Shown: positions 1 to 5,266 of the stretch, in pieces
Layout of the letters: each line of letters begins with the position of its first letter
How positions within the stretch are numbered: position 1 is the stretch's first letter
Assembly: GCA_947466555.1 (NCBI GenBank)
Contig: CANIFK010000432.1
Span: forward strand, 1-5,266
Origin: Acidobacteriota bacterium
GTDB taxonomy: Bacteria; Acidobacteriota; Terriglobia; Bryobacterales; Bryobacteraceae
Reading direction: 5' to 3'
Length of the DNA stretch: 5,266 bases
Translations under genes and position numbers: made by a program
The notes under the pieces: model-generated
Databases searched by the model: none
Seen by the model: the letters and a program-made list of their open reading frames with translations, nothing else
What the model was told of the DNA's origin: nothing

Positions 1-39
1 CAGAACAGCAAGACTCTGCCGCGCACGGTCGGGAAGTAA
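1..39 (+). CDS. 3' end of an upstream gene, product unknown (partial)
   Basis: Frame 1 is open from the window edge to a TAA at 37-39 and would end in the residues QNSKTLPRTVGK, a short basic tail. The next gene's ATG follows after only 2 nt, which is typical of genes in one operon. Twelve residues are too few to name a family. The other two forward frames are also open here, so this call rests mainly on the tight stop/start junction. An alternative is that this is non-coding leader, or that the next ORF starts further upstream. Confidence 0.4.
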   Translation, partial: QNSKTLPRTVGK

Positions 40-41
40 CG

Positions 42-572
42 ATGCGAGGACTGCTACTGGCAGCAGGGGTGTGGCTCATCGCCACGCCCCTGCTGCGCGC
101 CGAAACCCCGCTGGCCGCCGCCGAGCTGCTGCGCTACACACTGGACGAAACTCCGGCCCAGCTCTCCCGCCGCCTCGGCCCGCCTGTTCAAATCGCCGAA
201 TCAGATCCCCGCTTCGTAACGTGGTTCTACCAGACCGACGTCGTCGACGCCCACGAACACTCCCACCTCCTGCTCTTCCGCAAAGAGGACGGCAAACTCG
301 CCGGCGTCACCCGCAACTTTCACATCCCCGTGAATGTCGACGCTCTCTTCCCCGAAACCAAGACCCGCACCCACTACTGGCCCAGCAACACCGACCGCCA
401 GTGGAGCGTGCGCGTCCGCGTGCTCGGTGACGACCGCGTCGCCGTCGCCATGGGCGTAAAGGCCCCGGGCCAGACAACCAATCAGGTCATCATCGCCCGC
501 CGTACTGCCCTGCGGACGTTGCTTCCGTGGTTGGACGCGCAGCTGGCTGCGCCTCCTCCCAACCGCGATTAA
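42..572 (+). CDS. Small secreted protein of unknown function
   Basis: This 176-aa protein begins with a clear Sec signal peptide: Arg2, a hydrophobic core at residues 4-18, and a probable cleavage site LRA|E after Ala20. That places it in the periplasm or outside the cell. The signal peptide decides the ATG at 42, because the frame is open further upstream; a GGGAAG at 31-36 is a plausible weak ribosome site. No family is recognised with certainty. Residues 33-66 (TPAQLSRRLGPP, then WFYQTD) resemble the start of small BamE/SmpA-like folds, where a helix with T..Q....LG.P precedes a strand with W.Y. A hydrophobic strand LLLFRKEDGKL (76-86) follows. This likeness is inference only; there is no lipobox, which BamE proteins normally carry. 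The gene is probably co-transcribed with the gene ending at 39. Its last 27 codons overlap the convergent gene on the other strand. Confidence 0.75.
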   Translation: MRGLLLAAGVWLIATPLLRAETPLAAAELLRYTLDETPAQLSRRLGPPVQIAESDPRFVTWFYQTDVVDAHEHSHLLLFRKEDGKLAGVTRNFHIPVNVDALFPETKTRTHYWPSNTDRQWSVRVRVLGDDRVAVAMGVKAPGQTTNQVIIARRTALRTLLPWLDAQLAAPPPNRD

Positions 573-1041
573 GAATATCGTTCAGCTTCTGATAAACGGC
601 GGCCTCCAAAAAGCGGCCGCCGTTCAGCTTTTGCAACAGGTCCACGACCTGCCGCTGCAATTGCGCATCGCTCAATCCGGCAAACGCCTCCGCCGGTGGC
701 AGCTCCGCCCCCGCGAAAAACGAGTGCCCGAACCACCGGCAGAACAGCAACTCCTGCGCGGTAAGCCGGAATGGAATCGGTTGCAGCGCAGGCGGCAGAG
801 TGGCCAACAACGCCCCCGGCGCACTCCCCGCAGGCAGAAACCAGATCGCCTGCGGATCCATCCGCACGCGATGGCAGAATCGTGCCAGTCCCGCCACGCC
901 TGCCAGGATATCGGCCATCGAAATGTCCGCTACGGCCCCGGCCGGAGGGAAGGGCAACAGCCCCGGCGGAATGTCCACAGCCAGATGGGAGCGCGGCACA
1001 ACGAGCCCGTAGATCAGCGGCGCCTCCATCGGTTGATTCAT
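490..1041 (-). CDS. Hypothetical 183-aa protein, convergent with the gene before it
   Basis: The frame encodes a balanced, protein-like sequence rich in Leu, Pro and Ala, with no signal peptide and no obvious membrane span, so it is probably cytoplasmic. I do not recognise the family. Visible features are a hydrophobic start (PLIYGLVVPRSHLAVDIPPG, residues 8-27), a mixed helical stretch FRLTAQELLFCRWFGHSFFA (91-110) with Cys101, Trp103 and His106, and a C-terminal amphipathic helical region at 124-158 containing QKLN twice, 14 residues apart (137-140 and 151-154). The start at 1041 is the first ATG after an in-frame TGA (1066-1068); a second ATG at 1029 is possible. Neither has a Shine-Dalgarno sequence. 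Residues 158-183 lie antisense to the 42-572 gene and have a low-complexity, shadow-like composition, so the conserved core probably ends near residue 163. Codons are mostly G-ending (CTG, GCG, CCG), unlike the C-ending + strand genes. Competing frames at 569-1150 (-) and 631-1182 (+) look like shadows. Confidence 0.75.
   Translation of the reverse strand: MNQPMEAPLIYGLVVPRSHLAVDIPPGLLPFPPAGAVADISMADILAGVAGLARFCHRVRMDPQAIWFLPAGSAPGALLATLPPALQPIPFRLTAQELLFCRWFGHSFFAGAELPPAEAFAGLSDAQLQRQVVDLLQKLNGGRFLEAAVYQKLNDILNRGWEEAQPAARPTTEATSAGQYGGR
595..632 (+). terminator. Possible intrinsic terminator downstream of the 42-572 gene
   Basis: AACGGCGGCC (595-604) and GGCCGCCGTT (615-624) form a perfect 10-bp inverted repeat with 8 of 10 GC pairs and a 10-nt loop. 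It starts 22 nt after the stop at 572. Only four Ts follow (629-632), four bases past the stem, so the U-tract is weak. The hairpin lies inside the opposing gene, where part of the same sequence encodes NGGRFLEAA. It may end + strand transcription, or be a chance outcome of GC-rich coding sequence. Confidence 0.35.
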
Positions 1042-1206
1042 CGATGTAACAGTAGCGCCCGAATGTCACAGTTTCATTTCGCCCTTGTGGCAACGGTGTT
1101 TCGCTTATCTTGCACAATGCCTTTTCCGCAGACAGCTGTACAGAGTTCATGGAACTGTCACGCCAAAGTCAGAATGCTGTAGCCTTCGCCTCCTAGACTG
1201 CCATTC
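1042..1206. promoter_or_regulatory. Divergent intergenic region with promoters for both flanking genes
   Basis: This 165-bp stretch separates two genes that diverge from it, so it should hold both promoters. No consensus -35/-10 pair is visible. On the + strand a -10-like TAGACT (1194-1199) lies 7 nt before the ATG at 1207, which would give a leaderless or nearly leaderless message; no matching -35 is seen. On the - strand TACTGT (1049-1054, read in reverse) with ATGAAA 17 nt upstream is a weak pair, also just before the start codon. Possible operator-like elements are a near-identical direct repeat ATGT[A/C]ACAGT at 1044-1053 and 1063-1072 (19-bp period), a further TGTCAC at 1156-1161, and overlapping 8-bp palindromes ACAGCTGT (1132-1139) and CTGTACAG (1136-1143). 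The base composition is visibly less GC-rich than the flanking genes. Confidence 0.45.
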
Positions 1207-1938
1207 ATGCGATCTATTGTCCTTCTGGCCTTGGCGGCCGTTAGCGGGGTTCTGTCCGCGCAGAGCCTGACGATTCTGAATGGTGCGAGCTTCCGGACCG
1301 GCCAGCCGGTTACGGCCGGCTCCTGGGCATCGGCCTACGGCGCGTTTGGTAACGTTACCCAGACCGTAGCCTCGGCATCCCCAATCCCGCAGACGCTCGC
1401 CGGTGTCACAGTCACCGTCAACGGCGCCGCGGCGCCCGTCTACTTTGTCTCCGCCTCCCAAGTCAATTTCCTCGTCCCCGCCGCCGTCACCGCTGGTGTC
1501 CGCACCGTCGAAGTCAAGACCGCCGCGGCCACTCTCACCGGCACCGTCCGCGTCATGTCCGCCGCCCCCGGCATCTTCGCCAACAACGGCGACGGCGCCA
1601 TCTTGAACCAGGATTCTTCCGCCAACAGCAACACCAATCGCGCCCGCCGCGGCCAGGTCGTCCAGATCTACGCCACCGGCCCCGGTGCCCTCACCCGCCC
1701 CGTCGCCGACGGCGCCGCCGCTCCCAGCAGCCCGCTCGCGCTCACCGTCTCCACCCCCGAAGTCTTCATCGCCGGTGTCCCGGCCACCGTTCAGTTCAGC
1801 GGCATGGCCCCCGGCTTCGCCGGCCTCTGGCAGGTCAACGTCACCGTTCCCGACAACGCCTTTATCTCCGGCCGCGTGCCGTTGCAGCTGTTCATGGATG
1901 GCGTGGATTCGAACGAGGTAAACCTGTTTGTTCAGTAA
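1207..1938 (+). CDS. Secreted stand-alone TIGR03437 (Solibacter-type) domain protein
   Basis: The 243-aa product starts with a Sec signal peptide (residues 1-18, cleavage LSA|Q), so it is exported. The rest is one full TIGR03437-type domain, a beta-rich family of unknown function common in Bryobacterales. Its signature segments appear in order: LTILNGASF (21-29), IPQTLAGVTVTVNGAAAPVY (60-79), VSASQVNFLVP (81-91), APGIF (120-124), RGQVVQIYATGPG (148-160), FSGMAPGFAGLWQVNVTVP (197-215) and the closing SNEVNLFVQ (235-243). In most proteins I know of, this domain caps a large extracellular protein; here nothing precedes it except the signal peptide. The start is fixed by the signal peptide and an in-frame TAG at 1180-1182, yet no Shine-Dalgarno sequence is present. 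The stop lies 8-11 nt inside the start region of the next gene, which points to translational coupling with the TonB-dependent receptor. A role as a surface or periplasmic partner of that receptor is inference; no catalytic motif is seen. Confidence 0.93.
   Translation: MRSIVLLALAAVSGVLSAQSLTILNGASFRTGQPVTAGSWASAYGAFGNVTQTVASASPIPQTLAGVTVTVNGAAAPVYFVSASQVNFLVPAAVTAGVRTVEVKTAAATLTGTVRVMSAAPGIFANNGDGAILNQDSSANSNTNRARRGQVVQIYATGPGALTRPVADGAAAPSSPLALTVSTPEVFIAGVPATVQFSGMAPGFAGLWQVNVTVPDNAFISGRVPLQLFMDGVDSNEVNLFVQ
1915..1918 (+). promoter_or_regulatory. Ribosome binding site that fixes the receptor's TTG start
   Basis: GAGG within AACGAGGTAA sits 9 nt before the TTG at 1928-1930, inside the 3' end of the upstream gene. 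An in-frame TAA at 1919-1921 rules out any earlier start, and no ATG precedes the signal-peptide sequence, so this site and the TTG codon together define the receptor start. Ribosomes ending the upstream gene at 1936-1938 would stop right over this site. Confidence 0.7.
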
Positions 1939-4678
1939 ATTCGTTCTTTTCCTGACGGTAAGCCTAGCGGCGTGGAGTCAGGCGCCGAAACCAGGAACGG
2001 TAACAGGCAGCGTGCTCGATAGCCAAAGTGGCCGGCCTATTTCCGGTGTCGCCATTGCCATCGATGGCACCTCCGATGACCGCAACGTCACCGGCAGCGA
2101 CGGGACTTTCACCATCTCCGCACCGGCCGGCACGCACACGCTCCGCTTTAGCGCCCCGAACTACCAACCCGTCGATGTCACCGATGTGGCCGTCAAAACC
2201 GGCGCCACCACCGAACTCAGCACGCTCCTTTCCAACACCGCCAACGTCACCAAGGTCGACGTCGTCGAACGCGTCGGCGCCGTCGAAGCAACTGCGGAAG
2301 CAATGCTCAACGAACGCAAGCTCTCCTCCACCGTCAGCGACAGCATGAGCCGCGAAGAACTCGCCGGCGGCACGTCTTCTGACGCTGCTGGTGCGCTGCA
2401 AAAAGTAACCGGCGTCAGCGTCGTCGGCAGCGGCTTCGTCTACGTCCGCGGCCTCGGCGAGCGCTACAGCGCCACCCAGCTCAACGGCGCCATGATCCCC
2501 ACCACCGAGCCCGAAAAACGCGTCGTCCCGCTCGACATGTTCCCCGCCGGCATGATCGAAAACATCCGGATCATCAAGTCCTATTCCGCCGACCTCCCCG
2601 CCGAATTCTCCGGCGGCATGGTCCAGATGAAGACCATCGAATTCCCGGTCCAGAAGATGTTCAACATGACCATGAAGACGGGCTTCAACACCGCCACGAC
2701 TTTCGCCGATGGTCTCAGCTTCCCCGGCGGCGGCAGCAAGGATTACTTCGGTTTCGGCGGCGGCTCCAAGGGCATCCCGGCCGCCATTCCGGACACCGCC
2801 CGCCTCATCCCCGGCCAGTTCACGCAGCAGCAGTTGCAGAGTTTCGGCCAGGCTTTCTCCAACAACTGGGAACCCACCGCCGTGAAGTCCACCCGGCCCA
2901 ATATGGATTGGTCCGCCGTCGGCGGCGGCACCTTCGGTCGCTTCGGCATCGTCGGTTCGCTCAGTTTCTCCAACAAGAACCAGACGCAGAAGGAACTGCA
3001 GCGCTACCTCCGCCAGGGCGCCGGTTCCCCCATCATCTTTACGGACTATCCGGACTACCGCGAGTACGCCGAAACGGCCAAGCTAGGCGCCGTCTTCAAC
3101 GTGGCCATCCGCTTCACGCCGCAGAACAAACTTATCTTCCGCAACACCTTCACCCACGACGGCGAAAAGTCCACCCGCGAATTCAGCGGCTACGACGGCG
3201 GCGTCGATGGCTTCCTGAACTCGCAGCGCCTCCGCTACGTCGAACGCAGCCTCTTCTCCACCGGCGTCGAAGGCGATCACGCCATGCCGACGCGGCACAA
3301 TTCGCTCATCCACTGGCAGTTCACCTACTCCGACTCCGGCCGGAACGAACCCGACCTGCGCGAAGTCTTCCGCAACAAACTGCCCGACAATCGCTACATC
3401 TTCGCCGCCACCGGCTCCTCCGGCCTCCGCTTCTTCAGCGATCTCAAGGACAAGATCTACGAGCCCCTCGCCGACTACAGCCTGCCCTTCTTCAAAGGCT
3501 CCATCTCCGGCCTCTTCAAAACCGGCGTGCGCATCACCAAACGCCAGCGGGACTTCTCCGCCCGCCGCTTCCTCTACGCGCCGCAACAGTTCACCACGCT
3601 GAACCTGTTCCTACCGTCGAACCAACTCTTCGCGGCCTCCAACATCCGGCCCAACGGCTTCCAAATCACCGAATTCACCCGCGCGACGGATACCTACAAC
3701 GCCGACATGATGATCTACGCCGGCTACGCCATGGTGGACCTGAGTCTAGGCGCCCGCTGGCGCATCGAAGCCGGCCTCCGCATCGAAGACGCCGATCAAA
3801 AAGTCACCACCTACGACAACCGCATCCCCAACGCCAAGCCGGTCCTCGCCGGTCTCCACAACCGCGATGCCGCTCCTTCGGTGAACCTCATCTACGCGTT
3901 GAGCAAACGCCAAAATCTGCGCTTCTCCTACAGCCGCACGCTCTCCCGCCCGGACTTCCGCGAACTCTCGCCGTTCGACTTCAACAACGTCCTCGGCGGC
4001 TTCGTCGTCGCGGGCAATCCGAACCTCGTCCGCGCGTCCATCCAGAACTATGACGCCCGCTGGGAGATGTTCCCCGGTGGCAACCAGGTGGTGGCCGTCA
4101 GCTTCTTCGCCAAGAGCTTCACCAACCCGATTGAACAAACCATCGTCCCGTCGAACGATCTCCGCCAGACCTTCGTCAACGCCAAGGGCGCGCGCAACAT
4201 GGGCCTCGAATTCGAAGTCCGCCAAAACCTCGCCCGCTTCCACAAGCGCCTGCAGGAGTTCTCGGTCAACGGCAACTTCACCTTTGTCGATTCCAACATC
4301 GATATCAAGCCCGAAGACGCCACCATCGTCACCTCCCAAAGCCGCCCCCTTCTGGGCCAGTCTCGCTTCATCTACAACGCCAGCGCCCAGTGGCGCCGGC
4401 CCAAATGGCACAGCGACGCCCGCTTCAACGCCAACTACGTCTCCCGCCGCATCGCCAGCGTCGGCACGTTCCAACTCCCCGACATCTATCAGGAGGCGAA
4501 TACCTATCTGGACTTCGTCTACCAGTACGTCATTGGCGAAAAGGGCAAGTGGTCTCTGCGCTTTGAAGCGGAGAACCTTGCCGACAACAAATACCGCTGG
4601 ACCCAGGCCAACATCATCCAGCGCGACTACCAGCTAGGCCGAACCTTCCAGGTCGGCGTCAGCTATTCGATTTTCTAA
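1928..4678 (+). CDS. TonB-dependent outer-membrane receptor with N-terminal carboxypeptidase-regulatory-like domain
   Basis: This 916-aa protein should import a substrate across the outer membrane, powered by TonB-ExbB-ExbD. Domains in order: a signal peptide (1-17, likely cut AWS|Q); a carboxypeptidase-regulatory-like beta-sandwich (about 22-101, from GTVTGSVLD to a DG.F..S.PAG turn); a short linker with VTKVDVVERV (107-116) where a TonB box is expected; the plug (about 130-240) with FVYVRGLGERYSATQLNG (170-187), EPEKRVVPLDMFPAGMIENI (194-213) and EFSGG (226-230); and a barrel to the end with LRFSYSRTLSRPDFREL (664-680), AGNPNL (695-700) and NPIE (733-736). The last residues VGVSYSIF end in Phe, the usual barrel-assembly signal. 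These motifs mark the receptor subgroup with RGLGxRYxxTxLNG plugs, shared by Bacteroidota, sphingomonads and Acidobacteriota. The substrate is unknown. The TTG start overlaps the upstream gene by 11 nt. The sequence is full length with no frameshift. Confidence 0.97.
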   Translation: MFSKFVLFLTVSLAAWSQAPKPGTVTGSVLDSQSGRPISGVAIAIDGTSDDRNVTGSDGTFTISAPAGTHTLRFSAPNYQPVDVTDVAVKTGATTELSTLLSNTANVTKVDVVERVGAVEATAEAMLNERKLSSTVSDSMSREELAGGTSSDAAGALQKVTGVSVVGSGFVYVRGLGERYSATQLNGAMIPTTEPEKRVVPLDMFPAGMIENIRIIKSYSADLPAEFSGGMVQMKTIEFPVQKMFNMTMKTGFNTATTFADGLSFPGGGSKDYFGFGGGSKGIPAAIPDTARLIPGQFTQQQLQSFGQAFSNNWEPTAVKSTRPNMDWSAVGGGTFGRFGIVGSLSFSNKNQTQKELQRYLRQGAGSPIIFTDYPDYREYAETAKLGAVFNVAIRFTPQNKLIFRNTFTHDGEKSTREFSGYDGGVDGFLNSQRLRYVERSLFSTGVEGDHAMPTRHNSLIHWQFTYSDSGRNEPDLREVFRNKLPDNRYIFAATGSSGLRFFSDLKDKIYEPLADYSLPFFKGSISGLFKTGVRITKRQRDFSARRFLYAPQQFTTLNLFLPSNQLFAASNIRPNGFQITEFTRATDTYNADMMIYAGYAMVDLSLGARWRIEAGLRIEDADQKVTTYDNRIPNAKPVLAGLHNRDAAPSVNLIYALSKRQNLRFSYSRTLSRPDFRELSPFDFNNVLGGFVVAGNPNLVRASIQNYDARWEMFPGGNQVVAVSFFAKSFTNPIEQTIVPSNDLRQTFVNAKGARNMGLEFEVRQNLARFHKRLQEFSVNGNFTFVDSNIDIKPEDATIVTSQSRPLLGQSRFIYNASAQWRRPKWHSDARFNANYVSRRIASVGTFQLPDIYQEANTYLDFVYQYVIGEKGKWSLRFEAENLADNKYRWTQANIIQRDYQLGRTFQVGVSYSIF

Positions 4679-4686
4679 AGAAGTAC

Positions 4687-4694
4687 GAGAGGAG
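4687..4694 (+). promoter_or_regulatory. Strong ribosome binding site for the last gene
   Basis: GAGAGGAG lies 5 nt before the ATG at 4700, inside the 21-nt gap after the receptor stop. It is the best Shine-Dalgarno match in the window and decides the start of the downstream gene. The gap is too short for a terminator, so the gene is read on the receptor's transcript. Confidence 0.75.
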
Positions 4695-4699
4695 CAACC

Positions 4700-5266
4700 A
4701 TGCGAGTGCAATTGACACTGACACTCGGCCTGATCGCCGCATCCTGCCTGTTGGCAGGTGCCGAGGCCGAGACCACCGTTTCCCGGGAGGCCACCATTCT
4801 GGGCGGCCCCCGGACCCGGGTTTCCATGTATATCTGGAGCGACAAGTACGTCTACCAGGAAGGCCAGAAACTGACCCTCCGCTGGACCGTCAAGACCAAC
4901 GGGGATCGCTATCCCTACACCGTCTTCGCCTACCGCCAGAACAACCAGAACGGCAAGAAGTTCTACCTGCCCAACGGCCAGGAGACCGCCACCGACATCA
5001 ACGGCAAAACCGAAGAGAACGGCTTTGACGCCGCGCCTCTCTCCGATACGGCCAAGACCGTTCTCATCGGCGACGGTGGCCGCTTCCCGTCCGTCACCAT
5101 CCCCAACGAACTCGGCATGCACACCATCGTGGTGCAACTCCGCGATTACACCGGCACCCGCGTCGTCAAGACCTCCTACATGAAGATCGGCGTCGTCAAA
5201 GGCACGCAGACGGTCTCCGGCGAAATCGCCACCAGCCGCACGCTCACGAACGACACGCAGTGGAAC
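4700..5266 (+). CDS. Secreted Ig-like protein, N-terminal 189 residues (cut by window end)
   Basis: The frame is open from the ATG at 4700 to the window edge with no stop. It starts with a signal sequence (Arg2, hydrophobic core 5-19). Cleavage may be at AGA|E or AEA|E (after 21 or 23); Cys16 follows Ala-Ala-Ser and gives a poor lipobox, so a lipoprotein is possible but less likely. Residues 40-166 look like a beta-sandwich: VSMYIWSDKYVYQEGQKLTL (41-60) has the 'vY.eGq.l.l' edge seen in Ig-like and macroglobulin-type domains, later strands include HTIVVQLRD (141-149), and aromatic residues are frequent (YPYTVFAY, 71-78). The last visible segment, SGEIATSRTLTNDTQWN (173-189), resembles the opening of 'TLTADTTW..G.V.V..GATLTI.PGT'-type beta-helix modules in secreted proteins, so more repeats may follow. 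That is inference. Placement 21 nt after the receptor suggests a joint role at the cell surface, perhaps in substrate capture. Confidence 0.88.
   Translation, partial: MRVQLTLTLGLIAASCLLAGAEAETTVSREATILGGPRTRVSMYIWSDKYVYQEGQKLTLRWTVKTNGDRYPYTVFAYRQNNQNGKKFYLPNGQETATDINGKTEENGFDAAPLSDTAKTVLIGDGGRFPSVTIPNELGMHTIVVQLRDYTGTRVVKTSYMKIGVVKGTQTVSGEIATSRTLTNDTQWN

Noticed and set aside
579..630. Small mobile element (10-bp direct repeats around an inverted repeat)
   Set aside because: The bracketed segment is in frame and protein-like, the inverted repeat's right arm overlaps the second direct repeat, and 42 bp is too short for an insertion sequence. A chance or coding (QKLN) repeat is simpler.
569..1150. 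Open frame of 193 codons on the - strand overlapping the 490-1041 gene
   Set aside because: Its composition (runs of Gly, Ala, Arg, Cys) is that of a shifted frame in GC-rich coding DNA. The frame ending at 490 has a more natural protein sequence and codon pattern.
631..1182. Open frame of 183 codons on the + strand antisense to the 490-1041 gene
   Set aside because: It is dominated by Arg, Gln and Pro, has no ribosome site or recognisable motif, and runs through the intergenic region.
1404..1412. Another TGTCACAGT copy matching the intergenic repeat
   Set aside because: It lies inside the conserved GVTVTVNG motif of the TIGR03437 domain, so the codons explain it.
1919..1940. Programmed +1 frameshift fusing the TIGR03437 protein to the receptor
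   Set aside because: The second gene has its own ribosome site, a TTG start and a complete signal peptide, which would make no sense in the middle of a fused protein.
2714..2776. GGGSK repeated twice in the receptor (residues 267-281)
   Set aside because: A Gly-rich loop after the plug is common in this receptor group, and the DNA between the copies shows no true tandem repeat.
2908..4053. 381-codon + strand frame inside the receptor gene
   Set aside because: It is almost entirely Arg, Pro, His and Leu, the typical +1 shadow of C-ending GC-rich codons. The receptor frame is continuous and full of family motifs.
3746..4474. 242-codon - strand frame (and similar ones at 3083-3586, 4634-5137 and 1964-2401)
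   Set aside because: These are rich in Gly, Ala, Val, Asp and Glu, as expected for the antisense of C-ending codons, with no ribosome sites or domain motifs. They lie fully within well-supported genes.

Overview
The window looks like chromosomal DNA from an Acidobacteriota bacterium, probably a Bryobacterales/Solibacter-type lineage. The main reason is the protein at 1207-1938, which is a near-complete match to the domain family known as TIGR03437, abundant in 'Solibacter' genomes. The high GC, the C/G-rich third codon positions and the large TonB-dependent receptor with an N-terminal carboxypeptidase-regulatory-like domain fit this. The lineage is inferred from protein motifs remembered from these families; no database search was run.

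Layout. (1) 1-39 is the probable 3' end of an upstream gene. It is followed after 2 nt by a small secreted protein of unknown function (42-572, + strand). (2) A 183-aa protein of unknown function is encoded on the - strand (490-1041). It converges on the first gene, and their 3' ends overlap by 83 nt. A perfect 10-bp stem-loop at 595-624 lies just past the + gene's stop, inside the - gene. (3) 1042-1206 is a 165-bp divergent intergenic region, the only sizeable non-coding stretch. Neither gene leaving it has a visible Shine-Dalgarno sequence. (4) 1207-5266 holds a tightly packed + strand operon of three exported proteins: a free-standing TIGR03437 protein, a 916-aa TonB-dependent outer-membrane receptor that starts at a TTG codon overlapping the first gene by 11 nt, and, 21 nt further on, the N-terminal 189 residues of a secreted Ig-like protein cut by the window end.

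How the genes may work together. The receptor gives the operon its theme: TonB-powered uptake of an unknown substrate across the outer membrane. Its two neighbours carry export signals and beta-rich, probably Ig-like extracytoplasmic domains, so they are candidate surface or periplasmic partners for substrate capture. The substrate cannot be read from the sequence. The most unusual point is the translational coupling of a stand-alone TIGR03437 domain, a domain usually met at the C-terminus of larger exported proteins, to a TonB-dependent receptor. There is no RNA gene, CRISPR array, insertion sequence or phage feature in the window, and no non-coding stretch longer than 300 bases.
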